Shown: positions 26,996 to 35,671 of the stretch, piece after piece | How positions within the stretch are numbered: position 1 is the first letter of the stretch | Layout of the letters: each line of letters begins with the position of its first letter | Assembly: GCF_002941025.1 (NCBI RefSeq) | Contig: NZ_PTJS01000001.1 | Location: forward strand, 6,205,472-6,269,471 | Reading direction: 5' to 3' | From: Streptomyces sp. QL37 | GTDB taxonomy: Bacteria > Actinomycetota > Actinomycetes > Streptomycetales > Streptomycetaceae | DNA: 64,000 nucleotides | Position numbers and translations under genes: made by a program | Notes under the pieces: model-generated | Databases searched by the model: none | The model's input: only the letters and a program-made list of their open reading frames with translations | What the model was told of the DNA's origin: nothing

Positions 26996-27481
26996 TCAGG
27001 CATCCGGTGCGGCCGTTCCGGTGGTGGGCTCGCTGCCGTCGCCCGCCGGTGAGATCTCCCAGGAACGGGTGGCGGCGTCGTAGGCGACACGGAACCATCC
27101 GTCGGCGCCCCGCAGCGTGGCCAGCACGTCCTGCAGATGCCGGGACTCCTCCTGCGTCAGCCGTTTGGGCATCACGATGACGAGCCGCCGGTCCCGCACC
27201 ACGACCTCCAGCAGATCGGCCTGGGTGACCAGCCCCTCGATCGCTTCAGGGCGGTCACGGCGCATCAGGCCGCGGATCTTGGTCCAGACGTCCTCCCCCG
27301 CCTTGGTCACGAGGGCTTGCACGAACGGCTGGAGCAATGTCGTGGCCAGGACCACCGAGGCCAGCTCGGGCAGGCCACCGCGGAGGTCCTCATCGCTCAG
27401 TTCACACCCCCAGCAGTGCGCCGCGGTCCGCTGATGGCCGCAGAGCGCACACGGGAACCGCGACGTTTCGTCGATCGGCAT
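26996..27481 (-). CDS. Zinc-ribbon small protein divergent from the TPR-CHAT gene
   Basis: A 161-aa protein. It starts with a treble-cysteine ribbon, CALCGHQRTAAHCWGC (about 11-26). A hydrophobic/amphipathic helix follows (SVVLATTLLQPFVQALVTKAGEDVW), then a compact domain of two strands (LLEVVVRDRRLVIVMPKRL) and a helix. The layout is reminiscent of small partner domains in actinobacterial conflict systems, but I cannot assign it. The ATG at 27481 has GAGG just upstream; the frame is open further upstream without support. Its divergent promoter is shared with the CHAT gene. Confidence 0.65.
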   Translation of the reverse strand: MPIDETSRFPCALCGHQRTAAHCWGCELSDEDLRGGLPELASVVLATTLLQPFVQALVTKAGEDVWTKIRGLMRRDRPEAIEGLVTQADLLEVVVRDRRLVIVMPKRLTQEESRHLQDVLATLRGADGWFRVAYDAATRSWEISPAGDGSEPTTGTAAPDA

Positions 27482-27593
27482 CTTCACCTCGTCATCGGTG
27501 GCGGCATTCGGGTCGTCCGGAGCGGCACGGGACCGCGGACGCACGGTCCGAGGACAGGGTTTCCTGGCCGGCGAACACGGTAGGACATGACGC

Positions 27594-30500
27594 GTGGACA
27601 GTCGGTCAGTGAAGCACAACCAGCAGGCACGCCGGGCGTCGTGGCTGTTGCGGCGCGCGCACCGGTGGGGGCGGGCGAGGACACTCCGCAAGGCGGCGGA
27701 AGCCTTCGAGCTGGTCATCGCGGTGATGCCGGCCGATCACCCCGACCGGCCCGCCTGCCTGGGGAATCTGGGCGTCGCCCTGTGGCTGCGGTACGAACGC
27801 ACCGGTGACCCGGGTTTCGTCGACCGGCTGATCGAGGTCAACGAGCTGCTCGTGACCGGCGTTCCGAGGGACCATCCGGACCGGGTGCGGTTCCGGAGCA
27901 ACCTGCACACCGTACTGGGGAGCCTCGTAGCCGCTGTCGAGGAGTCCGGATCGCGCCGCGAGCTGGCCCGACTGCTGCCGCTGGCACGGGAGTCGGCCGA
28001 AGGGCCGGTGTACCGGCCGGTATTCCTCCCTCTCCTGGTCGAGTGCCTCGCGGAGCGGTACAAGCTGACGAGCGGTCCCGAAACGCTGACCGAGCTCGTC
28101 GCGCTGGAGCGGGAGCTCGTCTCCCTCACGGACGACGGCGCCCCCGAGGCCGGCGCCCAACTGGCCGGGCTGGGTGCCGACCTGCGCACTCTGGCTCTTC
28201 TGCGCGGCGAGCCGGAGACCCTCCGCGAAGCGGTCGCCGTCGGACGGCGGGCGGCCGCCCTGTGCCCCACGGGCCACGAGGACCGCAGCAGGTGCCTTTC
28301 GAGTCTGGGCAATTCACTGCACGCGCTGTTCTCCTACGAGGACCGGTCTCCCGCCACCCTGCGCGAGGCGGTGGCCGTCTCGCGGGAGGCGGTCGCGGTG
28401 GCGCCGGCCGGCCATCCGCATCGGTCCGCTTCTCTGACCGGGCTCGGTATCTCCCTGCGCACGCACTTCGAGGAGTACCGGGACCTGGCCGTGCTCAGGG
28501 AGGCGGTGCAGGTCAGCCGAGAAGCCGTTGACGCGGCTGTGCAGGACGTTTCCGAGTACGCCACCCACCTCGCCAACCTCAGCGCCGCGGCTCAGGAACT
28601 GTTCAAACGGACCGGAGACACCCAGGCGATCACCGAGGCGCTGGAAGCGGCACGGCGCGCCGTGGCTCTCTCCCCCGAGGGGAGCCCGCACCGGGCGGGC
28701 CGGCTGAGCGAACTGGGCAATGTGCTGCACATTCTGTCCCAGGGGCACGCCGGTGCGACGGCCGCGACGCGGGATGCGGCGCCCGTCGGCGAAGTGGGCG
28801 AAGCCTCGCGGGAATCGGTGCGGGTGGCCAGGGAAGCGGTGGCAGCCGGTGGTTCGGACAACGAGCGCGGCGGCAGGCTGAGCAACCTCGGTGTGGCCGC
28901 GCGCAGCCTCTTCGAGGTCACCGGCGAAGCCGAGGCGCTCGACGAGGCCGTGCGGGCCGCCCGCGACGGTCTCGCGGCCTCGCCGCCGGGCACACGGATG
29001 CGCGAGCTGTGCCTGCTCGCCGTGGTGAGGGCACTGGGCCTACGCCCTCCAGGGCCCGCCGAACTGGAGGAGATGCGCCGGTGCTGCGCGGAACTGGCCG
29101 CCATGGGCGCTGTGCCCCGCACCGACGTCATCGCCCACCTGGTCCTGGCCAGAGCCACGATGGCAGCCGGCGGTTCCGAAGCCGGTGCCGCCCTCGCCGC
29201 TTACGAGAGCGCCATCGCCCGCCTGCCGGAGATCGCCTCGCGGCACCTGCTGCGGCCCGACCGCGAGTACGGACTGGGCGAGCTGGCCGGCCTGCCCGCC
29301 GAGGCCGCGTCGGCGGCACTCGATGCCGGACAGCCCGAACGCGCGATACTCCTGCTGGAACACGCGCGTGGCCTGCTCATGAGGGAGAGCACCGGCAGTC
29401 GCAGAGACCTCGACGCGGTACGCCGGGCCGACCCCGTGGCGGCCGACGAGTTCGTCAGGCTGCACGAGCTGCTCAATGCCGCCGACCGGTCCAGCTCGGA
29501 CCTCTACCGGCACGGCACGACGTCCTCCCCCGGGGACTCCGGTTGGATCGGACAGCGAAAGGAACTCGCGGAACGCTGGGACGACCTGCTGGCGCGCATC
29601 CGCAGGCTCCCGCTGCTCGAAGGCTTCCTGATGCCTCCGGCCATGACCGACCTGCGCCGACCGGCCCGGCGTGGGCCCATCGTGATGATCAACGCCAGCT
29701 CCTTCCGCTGCGACGCGCTGCTGCTCGGTGCGGCGGAACCCGTGCGGGTACTGCGTCTTGACTGCGACTACGCGGAGCTGCGGGAGCGAGCCCTGTCCTT
29801 CCAGTGGCTGCCGCCCGGTGCCCAGGACGCCCGGACAGGATCGCGACCGCGCGACGAGCAGCGCACGCTCGATGATCTGGCCTGGCTCTGGGACCACATC
29901 ACCGAGCCGGTACTGGGCGCACTCGGCCTCCTGCGCGATGAGCCCGGGCCGGCCGCGCCGCCCCCTCGGCTCTGGTGGTGCCCGGTGGGGGTCGCCGCCT
30001 TCCTCCCGCTGCACGCGGCGGGCCGTCCCGCCGCCCAGGGGCAGCCGCCCACCTCCGTACTGGATCACGTGGTCTCCTCGTACACCTCCACGATCACCGC
30101 ACTACAGCCGGCGGGGCAGCCACGGCCCTCCCCGCCGGACGGCGACGAGGGCTTCCTGGTGGTCGAGCTCAGCAGGACGCCGGGCGCGCGTGCCCTGCCG
30201 GGAGCCCGCGCCGAGGCCCGCCGCCTGGCCGAGCTGCTGCCGCGACCGACGGTGCTCTCCGGTGAGCGGGCCACCCGCGACGCGGTGCTCGCGGCCCTGC
30301 CCCGGCACCGTGTCGCCCACTTCGCCTGTCACGCCCTGACCCATCCCGTGTTCCCCGCCCTCAGCCGACTCCTGCTGCACGACCACGCCTCGGCTCCTCT
30401 CACCGTCACCGAACTGACGGCGCTACGGGTACCGCACGGCGAACTGGCCTACCTGTCGGCGTGCGAGACGGCCAAGTCCACCGAGGCCCTCGTGGACGAA

Positions 30501-30737
30501 GCCGTGCACATCGCCGCCGCGTTGCAACTGGCGGGCTACCGGCATGTCATCGCTACCCTCTGGCCCATAGCCGACGGGGCGGCAGGCCGCGTCGCCGACG
30601 ACTTCTACACCGGGCACGCCCCTTCCTTCGACCTCGACGACACGGCCCGGATGCTGCACCGGGCGGTCCGTGGTCTGCGCGCGGACGCACCGCACCGGCC
30701 CTCGCTCTGGGCGGCACACATCCATCTGGGCGAGTGA
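27594..30737 (+). CDS. TPR-repeat protein with C-terminal CHAT (caspase-like) protease domain
   Basis: A 1047-aa protein. About 750 residues of TPR-like helical repeats come first, with repeated units such as ALREAVAVSREAV and AVALSPEGSPHRA. The CHAT domain is roughly 780-1047. The CHAT catalytic dyad is present: His913 in HFACHALTH and Cys957 in LSACETAKS, so it is probably an active cysteine protease. TPR-CHAT proteins act in bacterial immunity and regulated proteolysis, the repeats sensing a partner. The GTG at 27594 is preceded by TAGGAC 7 nt upstream, a leaderless-type start. It diverges from a zinc-ribbon protein that may be its regulator or substrate. Confidence 0.85.
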   Translation: MDSRSVKHNQQARRASWLLRRAHRWGRARTLRKAAEAFELVIAVMPADHPDRPACLGNLGVALWLRYERTGDPGFVDRLIEVNELLVTGVPRDHPDRVRFRSNLHTVLGSLVAAVEESGSRRELARLLPLARESAEGPVYRPVFLPLLVECLAERYKLTSGPETLTELVALERELVSLTDDGAPEAGAQLAGLGADLRTLALLRGEPETLREAVAVGRRAAALCPTGHEDRSRCLSSLGNSLHALFSYEDRSPATLREAVAVSREAVAVAPAGHPHRSASLTGLGISLRTHFEEYRDLAVLREAVQVSREAVDAAVQDVSEYATHLANLSAAAQELFKRTGDTQAITEALEAARRAVALSPEGSPHRAGRLSELGNVLHILSQGHAGATAATRDAAPVGEVGEASRESVRVAREAVAAGGSDNERGGRLSNLGVAARSLFEVTGEAEALDEAVRAARDGLAASPPGTRMRELCLLAVVRALGLRPPGPAELEEMRRCCAELAAMGAVPRTDVIAHLVLARATMAAGGSEAGAALAAYESAIARLPEIASRHLLRPDREYGLGELAGLPAEAASAALDAGQPERAILLLEHARGLLMRESTGSRRDLDAVRRADPVAADEFVRLHELLNAADRSSSDLYRHGTTSSPGDSGWIGQRKELAERWDDLLARIRRLPLLEGFLMPPAMTDLRRPARRGPIVMINASSFRCDALLLGAAEPVRVLRLDCDYAELRERALSFQWLPPGAQDARTGSRPRDEQRTLDDLAWLWDHITEPVLGALGLLRDEPGPAAPPPRLWWCPVGVAAFLPLHAAGRPAAQGQPPTSVLDHVVSSYTSTITALQPAGQPRPSPPDGDEGFLVVELSRTPGARALPGARAEARRLAELLPRPTVLSGERATRDAVLAALPRHRVAHFACHALTHPVFPALSRLLLHDHASAPLTVTELTALRVPHGELAYLSACETAKSTEALVDEAVHIAAALQLAGYRHVIATLWPIADGAAGRVADDFYTGHAPSFDLDDTARMLHRAVRGLRADAPHRPSLWAAHIHLGE

Positions 30738-31010
30738 CACCGGCGGCTGAGCCCGGTGCCGACGGGGCCCCGCCGGTGCCGACGGGCGTCGGCGGACGAC
30801 GGGCCGGCCCTCGTCCGGAGCGGACACCCGGTGTCCGGGCGCCCTCAGCCGGGTGGGCTGATCCGCCGTAGCCCCCGCGTGGGCGGCCCGATTCCGGTCT
30901 ACTGTGAACTCCACGTGTACGGACGCCGTTTCACCGCCGGGTCCGGGTACCTTCGTCCACGTGCCGGAGAAGACGCCGCAGGGCTCACGCAGGATCCACA
31001 CCTTGTCCGT

Positions 31011-32246
31011 GTGCGCGGCCCGGCCGAGGTGATCACCCCGGCGGACCCGTCCGCGCCGACGGGGCACCGCGCGCCGCCGTCCGACCGCCGAAGGCGGACA
31101 GCGTTCGGCGGCGCCCTGATCGCGGCGTTCGGCGGCTTCGCCAGTTTCAATCTGCTGCTCTCCGCACTGCCGGCGTACGCCGTCCGCTCCGGCGCCGGGC
31201 CGTCGGGCGCCGGAGCGCTCACCGCCACGCTGATGGCGGCCACCCTGGCCGTCCAGCCCTTCACGCCGCGGCTCTTCACCCGGCTCGGACGGCGGAGATC
31301 CCTCGCGGTGAGCGGTGCGCTGCTGGGGCTGCCCTGTCTGGCTCTGCCGGCCGCCTCCTCGCTGACCGCCCTGAACGCCCTCGCGGCAGTACGCGGGCTG
31401 GGCTTCGGCATCTTCGTCGTCGCCGGTGTCACCTTCACCACTGAGCTGTACCCCGCCGCCGAACGGGGGCGCGCCATCGGCTGGTACGGCGCAGTGGTCG
31501 GGGTCGCCGGAGTCCTGGGTGCCCCCCTGGGTATCGCGCTGGCCCGGCAGGAGGCGTACGCACTCACCTTCGCCCTCGCGGCGAGCGCGGCCGGACTGGT
31601 GGTGGCCGGCTCATTCGGTTTCCCCCGGGAATCAGCGACCGCCCGCCCTGCCGCACCCCGGCCCCCGGGCGGAAAGCGTGCCCCGCGCGGGACGTGGAAG
31701 TCGTTGCGCCCCATGACCGGCCCCCTCCTGGTGGAGATCGCCTCCACCACGGCTTACGGCGTCGTCTTCACCTTCCTGCCGCTGACCGCCTCGGCCGCGC
31801 CCGAGGCGCTGCTCGCCGCGCAGGCTTCCTCCGTGCTCGCCCGGCTCGGCGCGGGGTGGCTCATCGACCGGTACGGCGGCCGCCGGGTGCTCGTACCTGC
31901 CGTTCTCGTCACCGCGCTCGGAACCGCCGCGGGCTCGGCGTCCCATGAACCGGCTCTGCTGCTGGCAGGCGCCGTCCTGTTCGGAGCGGGATTCGGCGCG
32001 GTCCAGAGCGCCACCCTGGTGCTTGCCATGCAGGCCGCCGGTGACAGCTCCGCCGGGCTCGGCCTGGCCGGAGTCGCGTGGAACATCGCCTTCGACGCAG
32101 GCACCGGGATCGGTTCGCTCGCGGGCGGCCCCCTGCTCGCTCTCGGCGGCCCGTCCGCACTCTTCGTGACGACCGGGGCCGCCCTGGCGGCGCTGCTCAT
32201 CGTCCCCACGGCGCGAGGCCCCGGCGACCCGGACGTACGGGCATGA
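31011..32246 (+). CDS. Major facilitator superfamily transporter
   Basis: A polytopic transporter of about 411 aa with 12 predicted helices. The MFS loop motif between TM2 and TM3 reads RLFTRLGRRRSLAVSG, and its counterpart after TM8 is LIDRYGGRRVLVPAVL. The first helix begins near FGGALIAAFGGFASFNLLL. The start is uncertain: GTG at 31011 or 31029 places a usual 30-40 residue leader before TM1. A GTG at 30915 and a longer open frame also exist, and none has a clean ribosome site. It lies just upstream of the biosynthetic cluster on the opposite strand from the main operon, so cluster membership is open. The substrate is unknown. Confidence 0.75.
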   Translation: MRGPAEVITPADPSAPTGHRAPPSDRRRRTAFGGALIAAFGGFASFNLLLSALPAYAVRSGAGPSGAGALTATLMAATLAVQPFTPRLFTRLGRRRSLAVSGALLGLPCLALPAASSLTALNALAAVRGLGFGIFVVAGVTFTTELYPAAERGRAIGWYGAVVGVAGVLGAPLGIALARQEAYALTFALAASAAGLVVAGSFGFPRESATARPAAPRPPGGKRAPRGTWKSLRPMTGPLLVEIASTTAYGVVFTFLPLTASAAPEALLAAQASSVLARLGAGWLIDRYGGRRVLVPAVLVTALGTAAGSASHEPALLLAGAVLFGAGFGAVQSATLVLAMQAAGDSSAGLGLAGVAWNIAFDAGTGIGSLAGGPLLALGGPSALFVTTGAALAALLIVPTARGPGDPDVRA

Positions 32247-32393
32247 CGGCATCGGTGCGTTTCCGTACACGTCCGCAAAGTCGCTGCAACGGTCCGTCGG
32301 ACAGGAAGGCCGGCCCGATTTCACCATTCGGGTCGGCGTGGCCCCTCGTCGGTAACTCCCCGTAGAGGCCTGCGAGTTGTTATTCTTGGGGCC

Positions 32394-33254
32394 ATGCGGA
32401 TAGGCGTAAATGTTCCCAACTTCGGCCCCGGAACCACCCCGGATAATCTTGCCCGCTGGGCCAGAACGGTGGAGGGTCTCGGCTTCGACCTGTTGATGGT
32501 CTCCGACCATGTGGCGATCACACCGGATGTCGCAAAGCAATATCCCGCGCCGTTCTACGAGCCGTTCACCACGCTCGCCTGGCTGGCCGGTATCACGACC
32601 AGGATAAAGCTGGGCACCACGGTTCTCATCCTGCCCTACCGGCACCCCCTGCTGACCGCCCGAATGGCGGCCAACCTGCACCAGCTCTCCGGGGGGCGGC
32701 TGGTTCTCGGGGTCGGCGTCGGTTGGGCCCGGGATGAATTCGCGGCGCTCGGCGTGCCCTTCGAAAGGCGTGGCGCACTGACCGACGAATACCTTCGGGA
32801 TCTGCGCGCCGCATGGGACGACGAAGCCGACTACCGGAGCGGACAGATTCCGATCTGGATCGGTGGCAACAGCGATGCCGCATTGCGCAGGGCGACACGT
32901 CTCGGTATGCCCTGGCATCCGCTGCGTTTCACGATGCCCTGGTTCCAGGAGGCGCTGGATCGGCTGAAGGGAATTGCGGCCGAACTTCAGCTGCCGGTGC
33001 CCGGTCTGGTGCCGCGCATCACTCTCCGGCTCACGGAGGCGCCGGTCGACCACCCGGAGCGTCGCGCCGGCGAAGGCACCATCGACCAGATCTTCGACGA
33101 CATCGAACAGTTGCGCCTCGCCGGGGCGGAGACCGTGCTGCTCGACCCCTACAACGGTGATCCGGACGAAACCCTCCGGCCCGAGGCCGCATGGCGGGCG
33201 CTGGCCACCGTGGCCGCGCACCGGGCCCACCGATACCCCACAGAGACGGAGTAG
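32394..33254 (+). CDS. LLM-class F420-dependent (luciferase-like) oxidoreductase
   Basis: A 286-aa TIM-barrel enzyme of the bacterial luciferase superfamily (MRIGVNVPNFGPG; LLMVSDHVAI; GVGVGWARDEFAALGVPF). In actinomycetes such proteins usually use coenzyme F420 for hydride transfer. The start is TATTCT-7 nt-ATG with no ribosome site, the leaderless pattern. The next gene follows after 2 bases, with its Shine-Dalgarno inside this gene's end, so the two are co-expressed. It converges with the NRPS operon and could tailor its product; that is an inference from position. Confidence 0.85.
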   Translation: MRIGVNVPNFGPGTTPDNLARWARTVEGLGFDLLMVSDHVAITPDVAKQYPAPFYEPFTTLAWLAGITTRIKLGTTVLILPYRHPLLTARMAANLHQLSGGRLVLGVGVGWARDEFAALGVPFERRGALTDEYLRDLRAAWDDEADYRSGQIPIWIGGNSDAALRRATRLGMPWHPLRFTMPWFQEALDRLKGIAAELQLPVPGLVPRITLRLTEAPVDHPERRAGEGTIDQIFDDIEQLRLAGAETVLLDPYNGDPDETLRPEAAWRALATVAAHRAHRYPTETE

Positions 33255-33256
33255 CA

Positions 33257-33802
33257 GTGGCTACCAACGACCACGACCTTCCCGGGGGCGGCGCCGACGG
33301 CGCCGCAGTCACCGACACCGATCTGACGTACCTGCGCCGCTGCCTCGAACTGGCGGCGGAAGCGGTGGACGCCGGCGACTGGCCGTTCGGGTCCGTGCTC
33401 GTCGACGCGGACGGCAAGATCCTGGCGGAGGACCGCAACCGCGAGTCCACCACCGGAGACCCCACCATGCACCCGGAGTTCGAGCTCGCACGATGGGCCG
33501 CGGCCCATCTGAGTCCCGAGGAACGGGCCGCGGCGACCGTGTACACATCGGGCGAGCACTGCCCGATGTGCGCTGCCGCGCACGGCTGGGTCGGACTGGG
33601 CCGCATCGTGTACGCGAGCTCGGCCCAGCAGGCCCGGGAGTGGAAGGCCGAGTGGGGTGTGCCCCTCACCTCGCCCCTGAGCCCGCTGTCCGTCGGGGAC
33701 GTCGTCCCGGGACTGGTGACGGCCGGCCCCGTTCCCGAACTCGCCGCGCAGGTGAAGGTCTTGACCCTTCGCTCCCGTACGGGGGCCGACGAGGCGAGCT
33801 GA
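33257..33802 (+). CDS. Nucleoside/tRNA-type deaminase family protein
   Basis: A 181-aa zinc deaminase of the CDA/guanine deaminase fold. The zinc and proton-shuttle motifs are MHPEFELA (HxE) and SGEHCPMCAAA (PCxxC-like). WPFGSVLVDADGKI is the family's first strand. The GTG at 33257 has GGAG 5 nt upstream, within the stop region of the preceding gene. The N-terminal 25 residues are disordered-looking. Substrate candidates are a nucleobase, a nucleoside or a small amino-heterocycle made by the cluster; none can be fixed from the sequence. A strong bidirectional terminator follows. Confidence 0.85.
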   Translation: MATNDHDLPGGGADGAAVTDTDLTYLRRCLELAAEAVDAGDWPFGSVLVDADGKILAEDRNRESTTGDPTMHPEFELARWAAAHLSPEERAAATVYTSGEHCPMCAAAHGWVGLGRIVYASSAQQAREWKAEWGVPLTSPLSPLSVGDVVPGLVTAGPVPELAAQVKVLTLRSRTGADEAS

Positions 33803-33807
33803 CGACG

Positions 33808-33857
33808 GCAGAAGCCCGGGCCCTCAGCGGCTGTCGCCGCGAGGCCCGGGCTTCTGC
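33808..33857. terminator. Bidirectional terminator between the deaminase and the cupin genes
   Basis: A perfect 15-bp inverted repeat, GCAGAAGCCCGGGCC with GGCCCGGGCTTCTGC, closes both the LLM-deaminase operon and the long NRPS operon on the other strand. Confidence 0.9.
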
Positions 33858-33880
33858 GTGGTCAGCCGTTGTGTCCCGGA

Positions 33881-34333
33881 TCAGACCATGAACTGGTCGT
33901 ACTTGGCCATGTGCTCCTGCAGTTCCTCCAGGCTGGGGTTGCGCCCGTTGGCCGTGAGACGGCCGAGGCCGCGGAAGTACTCCTCACGGTTGTAGATCGG
34001 ATAGAACATGATCAGCAGGGTCGCGTCCTCATTGCCCCTGTTGGTGAAACCGTGCGGTTCGCCCTTGGGCACGTAGGCGAACGCGCCCGGCTCACCCACC
34101 ACCTTGCGGTCGCCTATCGTGAACTCGATCTCGCCGCGCACCACGTAGAACATCTCCGTGGACTTCTTGTGCACGTGAGGGCTGGCACCCTTGGCCTCCG
34201 GGGCCATGTGGTGCTCGAAGAAGCCGAATTCGCCGTCGGAATCGGGCGTCGTGAGCTTGAGGTACGTCCTCTTCGTGTCCCGGATGTTGACGAACTCGCC
34301 TTCGCCGGCAGGGACATACAGCGGAACAGACAC
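33881..34333 (-). CDS. Cupin-domain protein (last gene of the NRPS operon)
   Basis: A 150-aa single-domain cupin. Metal ligands are visible in the first motif (HVHKKSTEMF, His-X-His and Glu) and in the second (PHGFTN). Cupins in such clusters act as small dioxygenases, isomerases or binding proteins. The GTG at 34333 has GAGGAGA directly upstream; the frame is open further upstream without a better start. It lies 64 bases after the MFS gene as the last member of the seven-gene operon. Confidence 0.83.
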   Translation of the reverse strand: MSVPLYVPAGEGEFVNIRDTKRTYLKLTTPDSDGEFGFFEHHMAPEAKGASPHVHKKSTEMFYVVRGEIEFTIGDRKVVGEPGAFAYVPKGEPHGFTNRGNEDATLLIMFYPIYNREEYFRGLGRLTANGRNPSLEELQEHMAKYDQFMV

Positions 34334-34397
34334 TTCTCTCCTCGGTTGGTGTGTGACAACGAACGGCCTGCTCACCGGCGCGGCGGCAGGAAGTGCA

Positions 34398-35663
34398 TCA
34401 GGTGGTCTCGGCAAGGCTCGGGTCCTGCTGCGGCCGCTTGGCCGCCTGCGTCTGCGCCCACCGGCCGATGGCCGGGGCCGCGAAGCCGGCGGCCGCGAAC
34501 ACCGCGGCCAGTGCGACCCATCCGGTGGAGCCGACCGTGACGATCAGGCTGACCGCGATCGGTGCCGCGATCTGCTGCACGGCGACGCCGAGCCAGAAGA
34601 CCGAGAGGTAGACGCCCTCCTGGCCGGAGGGCGCGAGCAGGTAGGACCCGCCCCATCCGCCGGCGGACTGCCACAGCTCGCCGCCCGTCAGGGCGATCAT
34701 GGCCAGCAGCAGCACGACGACGGCAAGGACGACCGGCAGCCCCGGTGCGGCGCCGAGCAGCAGACAGCAGGCGGCGAGCGAGATCCCGGCCCGCACCAGT
34801 GCGCGCGACGCGCCGGGGATGTCCTCGGTGCCACGGCTCGCCCGTACCTGAAGGAGCACCGCCAGTACGGTGTTGACGGCTACCAGGGGTGAGATCAGCG
34901 CGGCCGAGACATCCGTGTGTCCCACGATCCACAAGGGGATGCCGATGCTGAGCAGGGTCATGTGCATGGTGAGGATCGCGTTGATTCCGGCGAAGGAGAG
35001 GAACGAGCCGTCCCGCAGCACTCGGACCGAGAACCGCCGGCGGAGTTCCTTCGCCGGTGCGTTGAGCAACGGCAGCCGGGAGGCGAGGAACGCCAGTGCG
35101 GCGAACGACGCGGCGTTCAGCAGGAGGATCACGGCGTACCCGGGCCGGGTGTCGATCAGCAGCCCGACACCGCCGAGCAGGGCTCCGACGGTGAAGCCGA
35201 CGTTGCGCGTCGACCGCAGGACGGCGACCACCCTGACCCGGTCCGAGGTCGACACCGCCTGCCCGACGAGGGCCTGTTCCATCGGTGCGGCCGCCTTGTC
35301 GACGAGGCCGAGCAGACACACCACGGTGAGGAACTGCCACAGGTTCTGGACGAACGGGTAGACCACGAAGCAGGCGCAACGCCACAGGCTCACCCCGATC
35401 AAAACCTTCTTCGGACCGATCCGGTCCGCCACGATCCCGATCGGGATCGCCGTGGCCAGGGCGATGGCGGCGGACAGGCCGAGTCCGAAACCGAGGTTGC
35501 GCTCCGACAGGTGGACCGATCTGGTGATGAACGGGACGGAGACGGCCAGGAAGGCGCCCGTTCCCACCGCGTCGATCGCCCCGATCACGGCGAGCCGTAT
35601 GCCGACCGATCCTCCGGGTATGGACGTGCGCAGCCCACGTAGGCGCTGCCAGCGAACAGACAT
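34398..35663 (-). CDS. MFS transporter, putative exporter of the cluster product
   Basis: A 421-aa, 12-helix MFS protein (TM1 near VGIRLAVIGAIDAVGTGAFLAVSV; motif RIGPKKVLIGVSLWR after TM2; LRSTRNVGFTVGALLGG in TM5). The position inside the biosynthetic operon suggests export of, and self-protection against, the product. The ATG at 35663 has GAGG 7-8 nt upstream and follows the ATP-grasp stop by only 8 bases, so translation is probably coupled. Confidence 0.87.
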   Translation of the reverse strand: MSVRWQRLRGLRTSIPGGSVGIRLAVIGAIDAVGTGAFLAVSVPFITRSVHLSERNLGFGLGLSAAIALATAIPIGIVADRIGPKKVLIGVSLWRCACFVVYPFVQNLWQFLTVVCLLGLVDKAAAPMEQALVGQAVSTSDRVRVVAVLRSTRNVGFTVGALLGGVGLLIDTRPGYAVILLLNAASFAALAFLASRLPLLNAPAKELRRRFSVRVLRDGSFLSFAGINAILTMHMTLLSIGIPLWIVGHTDVSAALISPLVAVNTVLAVLLQVRASRGTEDIPGASRALVRAGISLAACCLLLGAAPGLPVVLAVVVLLLAMIALTGGELWQSAGGWGGSYLLAPSGQEGVYLSVFWLGVAVQQIAAPIAVSLIVTVGSTGWVALAAVFAAAGFAAPAIGRWAQTQAAKRPQQDPSLAETT

Positions 35664-35671
35664 GTCGTTCC

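Noticed and set aside
30756..31010. Upstream extension of the MFS gene by 85 codons
   Set aside because: Composition is that of non-coding DNA and there is no ribosome site; a normal MFS leader is obtained from GTG 31011 or 31029.
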